NCBI RefSeq assembly: GCF_000802225.1
Contig: NZ_JTDI01000003.1
Coordinates: 310,001 to 374,000, forward strand
From: Novosphingobium malaysiense
GTDB lineage: Bacteria > Pseudomonadota > Alphaproteobacteria > Sphingomonadales > Sphingomonadaceae
Reading direction: 5' to 3'
Length of the DNA: 64,000 nt
Part shown: piece after piece, positions 50,665 through 59,965 of the stretch
Layout: every line of letters begins with the position of its first letter
Numbering within the stretch: position 1 is the first letter of the stretch
The notes under the pieces: generated by a model
The model's input: only the letters and a program-made list of their open reading frames with translations
Told to the model about the DNA's origin: nothing
Databases searched by the model: none
Position numbers and translations under genes: made by a program

Positions 50665-51417
50665 ATGAGCGAGTGGCAGGGACGCACTGCGGTCGTCACG
50701 GGCGGCGGGCGCGGATTCGGCAAGGCGTTCGGCAAGGCGCTGGCCGGCGAGGGCGCGCACGTCGTGCTGGTCGACATCGATGCCGGTGGAGCCGAGGCCG
50801 CCGCAGCGGAGATCCGTGCATTGGGCGGTTCGGCCGAAGGCATGGGCGGCGACGTCACCGACGAGGCGCGCATGGCCGAAGTCATGGCGCAGGCGGCAAA
50901 GGCGCATGGCGGGATCGACCTGCTGGTGAACAATGCCGGTCTGCATTCGGACGAATACGGCCAGCCGATCCTCAAGATGGGGCTCGCCAAGGTCCGGCGC
51001 CTGTTCGACGTCAACGTGATCGGCGTCGCGTGCTGCACGCTCGCCGCGCATCCGCACATGAAAGGCCGGGCAGGGGCCTCGATCGTCAATATCTCCTCCA
51101 GCGCGGCGCACATGGGCGGATCGGCCTATGGCGACAGCAAGCTGGCTGTTGCGGGCCTCACCATCACTTTCGCGCGCGAACTGGGCGTGGACGGCATTCG
51201 CGTGAATGCGATCTCGCCCGGGCTGATGCTCACCGATACGATCCGCAAGGAACTGCCCGAAGCGACCAAGGCGCGGGTGCAGGCGATGCAGCTGATCGCC
51301 GGCGACGGGCTGGAAGAGGACATCGTCGAAGCGCTGCTCTACCTCGCCTCGAAAAAGGCGCGCTTCGTCACCGGCGAGACGCTGCGCGTGACCGGCGGCA
51401 TGGCGGCGGGCGTATGA
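50665..51417 (+). CDS. Short-chain dehydrogenase/reductase
   Basis: A 250-residue classical SDR. The nucleotide loop TGGGRGFGKA, NNAG at about residue 90, a serine at ISSSA and the catalytic YGDSK are all present. The acidic residue DID after the second strand suggests NAD rather than NADP. Substrate unknown. It overlaps the second cupin gene by 4 bases. Confidence 0.92.
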   Translation: MSEWQGRTAVVTGGGRGFGKAFGKALAGEGAHVVLVDIDAGGAEAAAAEIRALGGSAEGMGGDVTDEARMAEVMAQAAKAHGGIDLLVNNAGLHSDEYGQPILKMGLAKVRRLFDVNVIGVACCTLAAHPHMKGRAGASIVNISSSAAHMGGSAYGDSKLAVAGLTITFARELGVDGIRVNAISPGLMLTDTIRKELPEATKARVQAMQLIAGDGLEEDIVEALLYLASKKARFVTGETLRVTGGMAAGV

Positions 51418-51875
51418 CCCGGCATAAGGGCGATATCTCCCCGGACAAGGCCGTGACCGGGCGCAGCTCCTATCCGCCGCCGCACGACGAGAAGGTGAAG
51501 GGGCGCAAGACCTGGATGCTGACGCGCCAATGGAAGCTCTCGCAGTTCGGGGTGAATAGGGTGGAGCTGCCGCCCGGCGCCTGGTCCACCCAGCGCCACT
51601 GGCACCGCACCAACGACGAACTGGTGGTGATGATCTCGGGCGAGCTCGTGCTCGTCACCGACGATGGCGAGGAGACCTTGCGCGCGGGCGACTGCGTGGG
51701 GTTCAAGGCCGGGGTGGAAAATGCCCACCACCTGCAGAACCGCTCGGACGAACCGGCGATCTACTACGACATCGGCGGGCGCGATGCCTGGGACGTCTCG
51801 ACGTTCCCCGACATCGGCCTGGAAGCGCGCACGCATCAGGAACTGCGCTTTCGCGAGACCGGGAACAAGGCATGA
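51414..51875 (+). CDS. Second cupin-domain protein
   Basis: A 153-residue cupin. The motif WSTQRHWHRTNDELVVMISGE holds the two metal histidines and the glutamate, and GDCVGFKAGVENAHHLQN forms the second box. It resembles cupins of the family often placed beside glutathione transferase genes in catabolic operons. It is coupled to the SDR before it and the transferase after it. Confidence 0.88.
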   Translation: MTRHKGDISPDKAVTGRSSYPPPHDEKVKGRKTWMLTRQWKLSQFGVNRVELPPGAWSTQRHWHRTNDELVVMISGELVLVTDDGEETLRAGDCVGFKAGVENAHHLQNRSDEPAIYYDIGGRDAWDVSTFPDIGLEARTHQELRFRETGNKA

Positions 51876-52522
51876 TCCGGCTGCTTTATTTCCCCACGCT
51901 CAATGGCCACAAGGTCGCGATCGCGCTGGAGGAAATGGGGCTGCCCTACGAAGTCGAAATCGTCGACATCCTGAAAGGCGAGCAGGACGCCGTGGCTTTC
52001 CGCGCGGTCAATCCGAACGGCAAGATCCCGGCGCTGGTCGATGGCGATGTGCGCGTGTTCGAAAGCGCGGCGATCCTGCAGTACCTCGGCCGCAAGACCG
52101 GCCGGTTCTACCCGGCCGACGAGGGTGTGCGCACCCAGGTCGATTCCTGGCTGTTCTGGCAGATGGCCGGGCTGGGACCGATGTCCGGCCAGCTCAACTG
52201 GTTCACCCGCGCCGCGCAGCATCCCGACCGTGAGCCCGCCGAGACCTCGCTTCCTATCCACCGCTTCCGCAAGGAGACCGAGCGGCTCTTCGCCGTGCTC
52301 GAAAAGGCGTTGGAAGACCGCGACTATCTGTGCGGAGACTATTCGATCGCCGACATGTGCGTGTGGCCGTGGATCGAGAAGTACCCCGATAACGGCGGCG
52401 GGCTCGACGCGCACCCCGCCATCGCCGACTGGCACGCGCGCATTGCCGAGCGGCCCGCGGTCCAGCGCGCGCTCGACGTCGGTGCGGATGTGATCGCGGC
52501 CTATCAGAACAAGGCCTCGTGA
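51872..52522 (+). CDS. Glutathione S-transferase
   Basis: A 216-residue GST. The thioredoxin-like N-domain has the loop PNGKIPALVDGD and the FESAAILQYL segment that binds glutathione; the helical C-domain contains LCGDYSIADMCVWPW. It is like the Nu/Theta (YfcG/Ure2p) group. It may take part in ring cleavage, dehalogenation or detoxification in this operon. It starts on the stop of the cupin gene. Confidence 0.92.
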   Translation: MIRLLYFPTLNGHKVAIALEEMGLPYEVEIVDILKGEQDAVAFRAVNPNGKIPALVDGDVRVFESAAILQYLGRKTGRFYPADEGVRTQVDSWLFWQMAGLGPMSGQLNWFTRAAQHPDREPAETSLPIHRFRKETERLFAVLEKALEDRDYLCGDYSIADMCVWPWIEKYPDNGGGLDAHPAIADWHARIAERPAVQRALDVGADVIAAYQNKAS

Positions 52523-53235
52523 CCCGCGCCTGCATCTTCGGCGCCGGCGGCGGCATCGGCGCCGCGCTGGTGGAAGCACTCGCGGCGCGCGCGGACGTTT
52601 CTTGCGTCTATGCCGCCAGCCGTACGCCGCCTGCCGCCAGCGATACGGTGGTCCCGCTGACTTGCGACGTGACCGACGAGGACAGCCTCGCCCAAGCCGC
52701 CGCAACGATGAAGGAGCAGGGCGCGCCCGACCTCGTGATCGTCGCCACCGGCGCGCTGGAATTCGCCGACGGAGCAGGGCCGGAACGCACGCTCAAGAAG
52801 CTCGACGCCGGGCGCATGGCGCAGCTTTTCGCGATCAACACCATCGCCCCGGCCATGGTCGCACGGCATGTCCTGCCGCTCTTCCCGCGCGAGGGGCGCA
52901 GCGTCTTCGCGGCGATTTCCGCGCGGGTCGGCTCGATCTCCGACAACCGGCTGGGCGGGTGGCACAGCTACCGCGCCTCGAAAGCCGCGCTCAACATGCT
53001 GGTGCGCAACTTCGCCATCGAGATGGGCCGCACGCACCGCGAAAGCGTGATCGTGTCGCTGCATCCGGGCACCGTCGATACGCCGCTGTCCGAGCCGTTC
53101 CAGAACAACCTTCCCGAGGGCCAGCTGACCGCACCCGCACAGGCCGCGCGGAACCTGATCGCGGTCCTCGACGGCCTGACTGCGGCCGAGAGCGGCGGCT
53201 TCTTCGCCTGGGACGGGCAGCCGATCCCGTTCTGA
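52519..53235 (+). CDS. SDR-family oxidoreductase (C-factor-like)
   Basis: A 238-residue SDR beginning at a GTG that overlaps the transferase stop. It has the glycine loop FGAGGGIGAAL, a serine in AISARVGS and the catalytic YRASK. The C-terminal FAWDGQPIPF resembles the C-factor (CsgA-like) SDR family. Substrate unknown. Confidence 0.9.
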   Translation: MTRACIFGAGGGIGAALVEALAARADVSCVYAASRTPPAASDTVVPLTCDVTDEDSLAQAAATMKEQGAPDLVIVATGALEFADGAGPERTLKKLDAGRMAQLFAINTIAPAMVARHVLPLFPREGRSVFAAISARVGSISDNRLGGWHSYRASKAALNMLVRNFAIEMGRTHRESVIVSLHPGTVDTPLSEPFQNNLPEGQLTAPAQAARNLIAVLDGLTAAESGGFFAWDGQPIPF

Positions 53236-53323
53236 TTGCCCCGCGCGGGTCATGCACTTGCCTGCGCGTTCGCGCCCGGCGCGCGCCCTTTTCGCCCGGC
53301 CCGCCTTGGCCTAGGCTGCGCGG

Positions 53324-55480
53324 ATGGGAGAAAGCATAAAAACCTTTTGCCGCAACTGCAGCGCCCTTTGCGCCATGGAAATCGAGATGGACGAGGGCCG
53401 CATGGTCCGCGCCCGACCCGATGGCACGGCCTCACCGTACGGCGCCTATCTCTGCCCCAAGGGCCTAGCCGCCGTCGACTTTCACAATGGCGCGGAAAAC
53501 CGGCTGCTCCAGAGCCTCGCGCGCCAGCCCGACGGCACTTTCGCCCCCGTCGATAACGACGCCGCCGTCGATGCCATCGCTGCCAAGCTCAAGGCGCTCG
53601 TGGCCGAACACGGCCCGCGCAGCGTGGCGGTCTATCACGGCACCGGGGCCTATCGCTGCGTCCTGGGCGGGCTGATGGAGCGCGCTTTCGTGGCGGCGCT
53701 CGGCACGCCCAATTTCTTCTCGACGATGACCATCGACCAGTCGGCCAAGTGGGTCACGATGGCGCGGCTGGGCACGATGGCGAGCGGCAAGAACGCCATG
53801 CGCGATTGCGACGTGGCGCTGCTCGCCGGGGGCAATCCGCTGGTTACGCATCAGGGCGCGCCTTATGCCGTGGCCGAAAGCGGGGCGCCCGCGCGCGGTT
53901 TCGAAGCGGCGCGCGCCAACGGCTGCAAGGTGATCCTGGTCGATCCCCGCCGCACCGAGACCGCCCGCTTCGCCGACCTGCTGATCCAGCCGCTGCCCGG
54001 CCACGACGCCGCGATCTTCGCCGCCATTGCCCATATCCTGCTGCGCGACGGCACTTACGACCGCGCATTCGTGGAGAAGTGGTGCAACGGGCTGGAGGAG
54101 CTGCGGGCCGCCGTCGCCCCGTTCACGCCCGAAATGGCCGCCGCGCGCGCCGACGTGCCGGTCGAGCAGATCGAACTGGCCGCGAAGTGGCTGGGCGAGG
54201 CACACCGCGTGACCACCGGCAGCGGCACCGGCCCCTCGTTCTCCACGCACTCCAACGCCAACGATCACATGATCGAGGTCGTGAATGCGCTTTGTGGCGG
54301 CTATCGGCGTGAGGGCGACAGGGTGCGCAATCCCGGCACCCTGCGCACCAAGCCGGTCTATGAAATGGCCGTCTCCCCGTCGCGCAGTTTCGAGCGCGAT
54401 CCCAAGTGCGTTAGCGAGGATACCGGCACGCTTCTGGGCGAAATGCCCTCCGCGCTGCTGCCTGCGGAGATCATGGCCGACCATCCCGACCGCATCCGCG
54501 CGCTGATCGTGTTCGGCGGCGATCCGCTGATGGCGGTGGGCGATCCGGCGGTGGCCAAGCCGGCGTTCGAACACCTCGACCTGCTCGTTTCGCTCGATTG
54601 CCGGATGAACGAGACGGCCAAGCTGGCCGACTACGTCATTGCCAGCAGCCAGCCGTTCGAGCGGCACGAGATCTCGATCCCCGGCGATGCGCTCTACCCC
54701 GCGCCTTTCGCGCAATATACGCGGCCTGTGGTGGAAAAGCCCGCAGGCTGCCTGCACGACTGGGAGTTCTTCTGGGCGCTTGCACACCGCATGGGCGTGC
54801 CGCTGACCTTCAAGTTCTGGGCCTATGGCCTCAACTTCGCCGACATTCCCGAAGGGCTGGACCTCTCGGGCCCCGAAAAGCCCGATCCGGAAGAGCTGTG
54901 CCGCTTTCTAGCAGCGGGTAGCGCTGTGCCTTTCGACGAACTGCTCGCCCATCCCGAAGGCGTGCGGCCCGACATGCCAGAGCAGTTCGTCCAGCCGGCG
55001 CCGGCGGCTGGCGGGAAGCTCGAATTGATGCCGCCCGATGTCGCGGACGAAATGGCGATCATTCGGGATGAGCAGGAGGAAGCTGCGCGGCCTTATCGCC
55101 TGATCAGCCGCCGCATTCTCCACGCCATCAACGGCGCCTACCGCCATTCGCGCGAAGCGAAACGGCGCTATCCGGTCAACTTCGCCTACATGAACCCCGA
55201 CGACATGGCGCGCGACGGTCTGTGCGAGGGTGATGCCGTGGAAATCGCCTCGGACGACGGCATGGTGCGCACGCAGGTGAAGGCGGAAGACCGCCTGCGC
55301 CCCGGCGTCGTCTCGATGACGCACATGTTCGGCCCGCTCGTCTCGACCGACGATCCCGAAGCGGACGAAGGCGCCAATGTCGGCCAGCTCTGTTCGCTGA
55401 CCAGGGTGCTGGAGCCGGTGAACTTCATGCCGCGCTTTTCGGCAATTCCTGTTACCGTGCAGGCCTACGAGAAACACTGA
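53324..55480 (+). CDS. Molybdopterin-dependent oxidoreductase
   Basis: A 718-residue protein of the DMSO reductase superfamily. The N-terminal [4Fe-4S] domain has C9, C12, C16 and C44 (CRNCSALC then YLCPKG). The main molybdopterin domain covers about 55-570, and the C-terminal dinucleotide-binding domain contains RRILHAINGAYRH and VEIASDDGMVRT. No cysteine or selenocysteine ligand for molybdenum stands out. No signal peptide, so cytoplasmic. It probably acts in catabolism and depends on the Mod uptake system. Confidence 0.92.
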   Translation: MGESIKTFCRNCSALCAMEIEMDEGRMVRARPDGTASPYGAYLCPKGLAAVDFHNGAENRLLQSLARQPDGTFAPVDNDAAVDAIAAKLKALVAEHGPRSVAVYHGTGAYRCVLGGLMERAFVAALGTPNFFSTMTIDQSAKWVTMARLGTMASGKNAMRDCDVALLAGGNPLVTHQGAPYAVAESGAPARGFEAARANGCKVILVDPRRTETARFADLLIQPLPGHDAAIFAAIAHILLRDGTYDRAFVEKWCNGLEELRAAVAPFTPEMAAARADVPVEQIELAAKWLGEAHRVTTGSGTGPSFSTHSNANDHMIEVVNALCGGYRREGDRVRNPGTLRTKPVYEMAVSPSRSFERDPKCVSEDTGTLLGEMPSALLPAEIMADHPDRIRALIVFGGDPLMAVGDPAVAKPAFEHLDLLVSLDCRMNETAKLADYVIASSQPFERHEISIPGDALYPAPFAQYTRPVVEKPAGCLHDWEFFWALAHRMGVPLTFKFWAYGLNFADIPEGLDLSGPEKPDPEELCRFLAAGSAVPFDELLAHPEGVRPDMPEQFVQPAPAAGGKLELMPPDVADEMAIIRDEQEEAARPYRLISRRILHAINGAYRHSREAKRRYPVNFAYMNPDDMARDGLCEGDAVEIASDDGMVRTQVKAEDRLRPGVVSMTHMFGPLVSTDDPEADEGANVGQLCSLTRVLEPVNFMPRFSAIPVTVQAYEKH

Positions 55481-55493
55481 GAGGAGTGCGAAG

Positions 55494-56126
55494 ATGGGAC
55501 TGGCACGCTGGTGGGATGAAACCGTTGTGCCGCGCATCATCCGCTGCGGCTGCGCGCAGGCGCCGATCATGGAGATCCGACAGGACGTTGTGCCGCTGGC
55601 GTCGGGGCGGGTCCTGGAAATGGGATGCGGCGGCGGCATCAATCAGCAGCTTTACGATCCCGCGCGAATAGAGCACTTCGCCGGCCTCGATCCCTCGGGC
55701 AAGGGGCTCGACTATGCCCGCGCCGCGGCCGAGGAAAAGGGCTGGAGCGCCGATATCCGCCAGGGCGTGGCTGAGGACATTCCCTTCGCCGACGAAAGCT
55801 TCGATACGGTTGTGTGTACCTTTACACTGTGTTCGGTAAACGATCATGGCCGGTCGCTGTCCGAATTGCGCCGGGTGCTGCGCCCGGGCGGAACACTCCT
55901 GTTTGCCGAGCACGGCCGCTCGCCGGAGGCCAAAATAGCGCGCTGGCAGGAACGTATCGACCCGGTGTGGAGCAAGCTTTTCGGCAATTGCCATCTATCG
56001 CGTCCCGTGACCTCAGCCGTGGCCGCATCCGGTTTTTCCACCGAGCCATCGGGCGCCCGCTACATGAGCGTGGGCCCGCGCTTTGCCGGCTGGATGGAGT
56101 GGGGCAGGGCAGTGAAGACGGGATAG
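55494..56126 (+). CDS. Class I SAM-dependent methyltransferase
   Basis: A 210-residue methyltransferase. The SAM loop VLEMGCGGGINQQ, then GLDPSGKGLD, and VVCTFTLCSVNDH define the Methyltransf_11 group. GAGAGGAG upstream of 55494 supports the start. It follows the molybdopterin enzyme by 13 bases and ends the operon. The substrate is unknown; such enzymes beside oxidoreductases often modify small hydroxylated compounds or quinones. Confidence 0.88.
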   Translation: MGLARWWDETVVPRIIRCGCAQAPIMEIRQDVVPLASGRVLEMGCGGGINQQLYDPARIEHFAGLDPSGKGLDYARAAAEEKGWSADIRQGVAEDIPFADESFDTVVCTFTLCSVNDHGRSLSELRRVLRPGGTLLFAEHGRSPEAKIARWQERIDPVWSKLFGNCHLSRPVTSAVAASGFSTEPSGARYMSVGPRFAGWMEWGRAVKTG

Positions 56127-56240
56127 GGGCGGGCACCGCCAGTTTCTGGCGGCCTCAATCGCGTGACCGGCTAACGCGCCTTTTGCGTGGTGTCCGCATT
56201 TTGCGGCTGCTCGGCGCGTCCTTCGGGACCAGGCAGTTCG

Positions 56241-56870
56241 CTAGGACGCGGCGTCTTCCGATTGAATTTCGTACACGCGAAGGGCCAGCTCTTCCATGCT
56301 CATCATCTGGTGGAAGATGAGGCCATAATAGGGGTGGCGGCGCCAGCGCACGGATGCTTCGAACGCCGGAAGCCGATCGCTTTTTACGCGAATTTTCTGC
56401 GCGATCGCCAGGTGTTCCGAAAACTCGATTCTCGCCCCTTCACGCGAAAGGTCGAGGATGGTTGCCGTTGCGGTGCGGTCTGCGACGCTGAGCGCCGTAG
56501 GATGGTTCAGCCTGAGGCGGACCGACCGTTTCGGAAATGGACCGGTTCCATTGACGAAGCTGGAGACGTCCACGGGGTCGATGAACCGGAAACCGGCTTC
56601 GCCGCCCGCTTCCCAGACCTTTTCGAGACCGAAACGAATTCCCGTCGTGAATTCGAGGGCGAGGTCTTCGTCGTCGAGGATCGGATGAAACATCCGCAGT
56701 TTCACCCCCGTTTCCGAAACGTCGCGCACGATGCACAGGAATTCGCCGCTGGGCCCGACCAGCTTGGCACTGCGTAGCAACAGCAGCGCAAGCCGCGGCT
56801 GGATGCGCCGCTCGCTCCCTTCCGCCACTGCGGCAGAATCGCCGACATTCTGGTCGTGCTGATAACTCAT
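56241..56870 (-). CDS. Tandem PilZ-domain protein
   Basis: A 209-residue cytoplasmic protein with two PilZ-like units. The first (about 20-100) has ERRIQPRLALLLLRSAKL then VRDVSETGVKLR, and the second (about 115-205) has KRSVRLRLN then ILDLSREGARIEF. Both keep an RxxxR-like start and the D/NxSxxG box that bind c-di-GMP in this family. It is a likely effector for c-di-GMP controlled by proteins such as the EAL protein at 42.4 kb. Confidence 0.8.
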   Translation of the reverse strand: MSYQHDQNVGDSAAVAEGSERRIQPRLALLLLRSAKLVGPSGEFLCIVRDVSETGVKLRMFHPILDDEDLALEFTTGIRFGLEKVWEAGGEAGFRFIDPVDVSSFVNGTGPFPKRSVRLRLNHPTALSVADRTATATILDLSREGARIEFSEHLAIAQKIRVKSDRLPAFEASVRWRRHPYYGLIFHQMMSMEELALRVYEIQSEDAAS

Positions 56871-57069
56871 TCTGCTCGTACCCCCCGATACTCGCTTTTG
56901 CGACCCTTCTCGTGGGAAGCCGGTTAAGCCTACTTCTCCTGAAGATGTTCACTTTAGTTACGCCCAATTCGCTAAGCATTTGTAAAGACGCGAACTGAGC
57001 GAGGGTGGCTCATAACCGCAGGCGCGAGGGCGGGGTGCGGGAACCGCTTGCACAACATACCCGGCATAG

Positions 57070-57104
57070 AAAAAGGCCCCCCGCCGGCGGCGGGAGGCCT
57101 TTTT
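57070..57104 (-). terminator. rne intrinsic terminator
   Basis: On the minus strand, arms GGCGGGAGGCC/GGGGGGCC with A/T runs pair over 16 bases with one mismatch and are followed by TTTTTCTATG. It starts 18 bases after the rne stop codon, so it ends the RNase E transcript. Confidence 0.85.
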
Positions 57105-57121
57105 CTTTCAGGCAGATCGGC

Positions 57122-59965
57122 TCAATTTCCGAAGGTGCGCTGCCACCAACCGCGACGGGGCGGTTCCCCGCTGTCGCTGTCGCCGTCGCTGTCGGCTTCG
57201 TTTGAGCCGTTCGCATCGTTGGCCGCTTCCGGGGGCGGAGCCGATTCCGCTGCAGGCTCCGCGTTGACAGGCGCTTCTGCGGCCGATTCCGCAGGTGCGG
57301 GCGTCGCTTCGGCAGGTGCTTCCGCGTCTGCGGCAGGTTCGGCCTTCTTGCGGCGCGTACGCTTGGGCTTGGGCGGAGCCGCTTCGGCCGCTTCTTCGGG
57401 AGCGGTTTCGGTGCCCGGTTCGGCATCCTGCGCGGCGGCCTTCTTGCGGCGCGTGCGCTTGGGCTTGGCCGGCGCTTCCTCCGCAGTGGCCTCGGCAGCC
57501 GTTTCGCTGGCTGCTTCGGCGTCTGCGGCAGGTTCGGCCTTCTTGCGCCGCGTGCGCTTGGGCTTGGCCGGAGCTTCTTCAGCCGCAGCTTCGCCGGTCG
57601 CGGTTGCCTCGGCGGCGTCCGCTTCTGCCGGTTCGGCCTTCTTGCGGCGCGTCCGCTTCGGTTTGGGCTTGGCCGGCGCTTCCTCTGCAGGGGCTTCGGC
57701 GTCGACAGCAGGTGCGGCCTCGGGCGCAATGTCTTCGGCAGCGGGCTCGGACGAAGTATCGTCGGCCTGTGCTTCGGCGCCTTCACTTACGGTCTCGCCG
57801 TTCTCGCCGTTCTCACCATTTTCGCCGTTGCGACGGCCCCGGCGGCGGCGTCCACCGCGACGGCGGCGCTTGCGCGGTGCGCCGGATTCTTCGCCTTCGG
57901 CGGTTTCGGGCTGCGCTTCGCCGTCCGATTCAGCGCCTTCGCTCTCTTCGCCTTCGCCACCGCTATCCTCAGAGCCCTGCTCGTCGGAGCGATTGCGGCT
58001 GCGTCCCCGACGACGCTTGCGGCGCTTGCGGCGACCGGCGCCATCATCCTCCGAGCGAGCTTCTTCCTCGTCGAAGTCGTCGTCCTCTTCGGGAATGTCG
58101 TCGTCGTCGACATCGGTGGCGATCGGTTCGAAGCGCGGCACGAAGTCGTTGCGCGGACCGGAGGAAACAACGCGCATCTTGGCGCCCTCGTTCTCTCCCT
58201 CGGGGATCACTTCGACCGAGACGCCGTAGTGCGCCTCGATGTCGGCGAGATCCGAACGCTTGGCGTTGAGCAGGTAGACGGCCGCTTCGGTCGACGCGAA
58301 GAGCGAGACGACCACGCCCTTGCCCTTGGCGGCTTCGTCCTCGATCAGGCGCAGTGCCGAAAGGCCGGCAGAGCTGGCGGTACGCACGAGGCCGGTGCCG
58401 TCGCAGTGCGGGCAGGAACGCGTTGTCGCTTCGAGCACGCCGGTGCGCAGGCGCTGGCGGCTCATTTCCATCAGGCCGAAGCTGGAAATGCGGCCCACCT
58501 GGATGCGCGCGCGGTCGTTCTTGAGCGCTTCCTTCATCGCCTTCTCGACCTTGCGGACGTTGGAGCCGTACTCCATGTCGATGAAGTCGATGACGACGAG
58601 GCCGGCCATGTCGCGCAGGCGAAGCTGGCGGGCGATCTCGTGCGCGGCCTCCAGGTTGGTGGCGACCGCAGTCTGCTCGATGCCGTGTTCCTTGGTGGCG
58701 CGGCCCGAGTTGATGTCGATCGAGACCAGGGCCTCGGTCGGGTTGATGACGATGTAGCCGCCGCTCCTGAGCTGCACGACCGGATCGTACATCGCGCTGA
58801 GCTGGTCCTCGGCGCCGTAGCGCTGGAACAGCGGTACCGGGTCGGAGTAGGGCTTCACCTTGCGCGCATGGCTGGGCATGAGCAGCTTCATGAAGTCCTT
58901 GGCGGCGCGGTAGCCTTCCTCGCCTTCGACCACGACTTCCTCGATGTCGCGGTTGTAGATGTCGCGGATGGCGCGCTTGATCAGGTCGCTGTCCGAATGG
59001 ATCAGCGTCGGCGCGGCCGAGTGCAGCGTCTTCTCGCGCAGCTCGTCCCAGAGGCGGGCGAGGTAGTCGAAATCGCGCTTGATCTCGGTCTTGGTGCGCT
59101 GGAGACCGGCGGTGCGCACGATGCAGCCCATCGAGCGGGGCAGCTGCATTTCGGCGATGATCGATTTCAGCCGCTTGCGGTCGCTGGCCGAGCTGATCTT
59201 GCGGCTGATGCCGCCGCCGTGGCTCGAATTCGGCATGAGCACGCAGTAACGGCCGGCAAGGCTGAGGTAGGTGGTCAGCGCCGCACCCTTGTTGCCGCGC
59301 TCTTCCTTGACGACCTGCACCAGCAGCACCTGGCGGCGGTGGATGACGTCCTGGATCTTGTAGCGGCGGCGCAGCGCCATGCGCTTGGCGCGCATGTCGT
59401 CGGCTTCCTTGGAACGGCCCGAGTTGCGCCCGCCCTGGCGGCGCCCACGACCGCGGCGGCCGCGGTTGTTGCTCTCTTCGCTGTCACCCTCGGAGGATTC
59501 CTCCTCGCCGTCGTCGCCTTCGGAGAAGCCGTTCTCGACGTTTCCGTCCTCGATGGTGGCGACTTGTTCCTTTTCCGAAGTGTCGACTTCGGTCAGGCCG
59601 CCATCGTCGAAGTCTTCGTTTTCGTCGTTGTCGGTATCCTCGTCGTCCTCGTCCGCGTCGTCATTCTCGCTGTCGCGCAGGGCCTCTTCCTCGGCGAGGA
59701 GCGCTTCGCGGTCTTCCTTCGGGATCTGGTAGTAGTCGGGGTGAATTTCGCTGAAGGCGAGAAACCCGTGCCGGTTGCCGCCGAAATCGACGAAAGCGGC
59801 CTGAAGCGAAGGTTCGACGCGCGTCACCTTCGCCAGGTAGATGTTGCCTTTTATCTGCTTGCGTTCAGTCGATTCGAAATCGAACTCTTCAATGCGATTT
59901 CCCTTGAGTACCGCCACCCGCGTTTCTTCCGGGTGGCGCGCATCGATGAGCATGCGCGTTGCCAT
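57122..59965 (-). CDS. rne: Ribonuclease E
   Basis: A 947-residue endonuclease that begins RNA decay and maturation. The S1 domain near the N-terminus is interrupted by a long acidic insertion (residues about 95-150), usual in alphaproteobacteria. The catalytic DFIDMEYGSN and NDRARIQ motifs and the zinc-link SCPHCDGTG are intact. The C-terminal half is disordered and repetitive, with four KPKRTRRKKA units. The end PRRGWWQRTFG matches the GWW peptide that docks PNPase in Caulobacter. The ATG at 59965 begins MATRMLIDARHPEETR, the true family start. Confidence 0.96.
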   Translation of the reverse strand: MATRMLIDARHPEETRVAVLKGNRIEEFDFESTERKQIKGNIYLAKVTRVEPSLQAAFVDFGGNRHGFLAFSEIHPDYYQIPKEDREALLAEEEALRDSENDDADEDDEDTDNDENEDFDDGGLTEVDTSEKEQVATIEDGNVENGFSEGDDGEEESSEGDSEESNNRGRRGRGRRQGGRNSGRSKEADDMRAKRMALRRRYKIQDVIHRRQVLLVQVVKEERGNKGAALTTYLSLAGRYCVLMPNSSHGGGISRKISSASDRKRLKSIIAEMQLPRSMGCIVRTAGLQRTKTEIKRDFDYLARLWDELREKTLHSAAPTLIHSDSDLIKRAIRDIYNRDIEEVVVEGEEGYRAAKDFMKLLMPSHARKVKPYSDPVPLFQRYGAEDQLSAMYDPVVQLRSGGYIVINPTEALVSIDINSGRATKEHGIEQTAVATNLEAAHEIARQLRLRDMAGLVVIDFIDMEYGSNVRKVEKAMKEALKNDRARIQVGRISSFGLMEMSRQRLRTGVLEATTRSCPHCDGTGLVRTASSAGLSALRLIEDEAAKGKGVVVSLFASTEAAVYLLNAKRSDLADIEAHYGVSVEVIPEGENEGAKMRVVSSGPRNDFVPRFEPIATDVDDDDIPEEDDDFDEEEARSEDDGAGRRKRRKRRRGRSRNRSDEQGSEDSGGEGEESEGAESDGEAQPETAEGEESGAPRKRRRRGGRRRRGRRNGENGENGENGETVSEGAEAQADDTSSEPAAEDIAPEAAPAVDAEAPAEEAPAKPKPKRTRRKKAEPAEADAAEATATGEAAAEEAPAKPKRTRRKKAEPAADAEAASETAAEATAEEAPAKPKRTRRKKAAAQDAEPGTETAPEEAAEAAPPKPKRTRRKKAEPAADAEAPAEATPAPAESAAEAPVNAEPAAESAPPPEAANDANGSNEADSDGDSDSGEPPRRGWWQRTFGN
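57341..57681 (-). repeat. Coding repeats in the rne C-terminal region
   Basis: Four near-identical units encode KPKRTRRKKA (the first extended to KPKPKRTRRKKA), spaced about 100 bases and separated by acidic alanine-rich stretches. Such arginine/lysine patches bind RNA or partner proteins of the degradosome. The DNA units share TTCTTGCGGCGCGT-like cores, so the copy number may vary between strains. Confidence 0.85.

Noticed and set aside
57048..58229. 393-codon Ser/Ala/Arg-rich frame on the plus strand
   Set aside because: It mirrors the repetitive C-terminal part of rne and begins inside the rne terminator.
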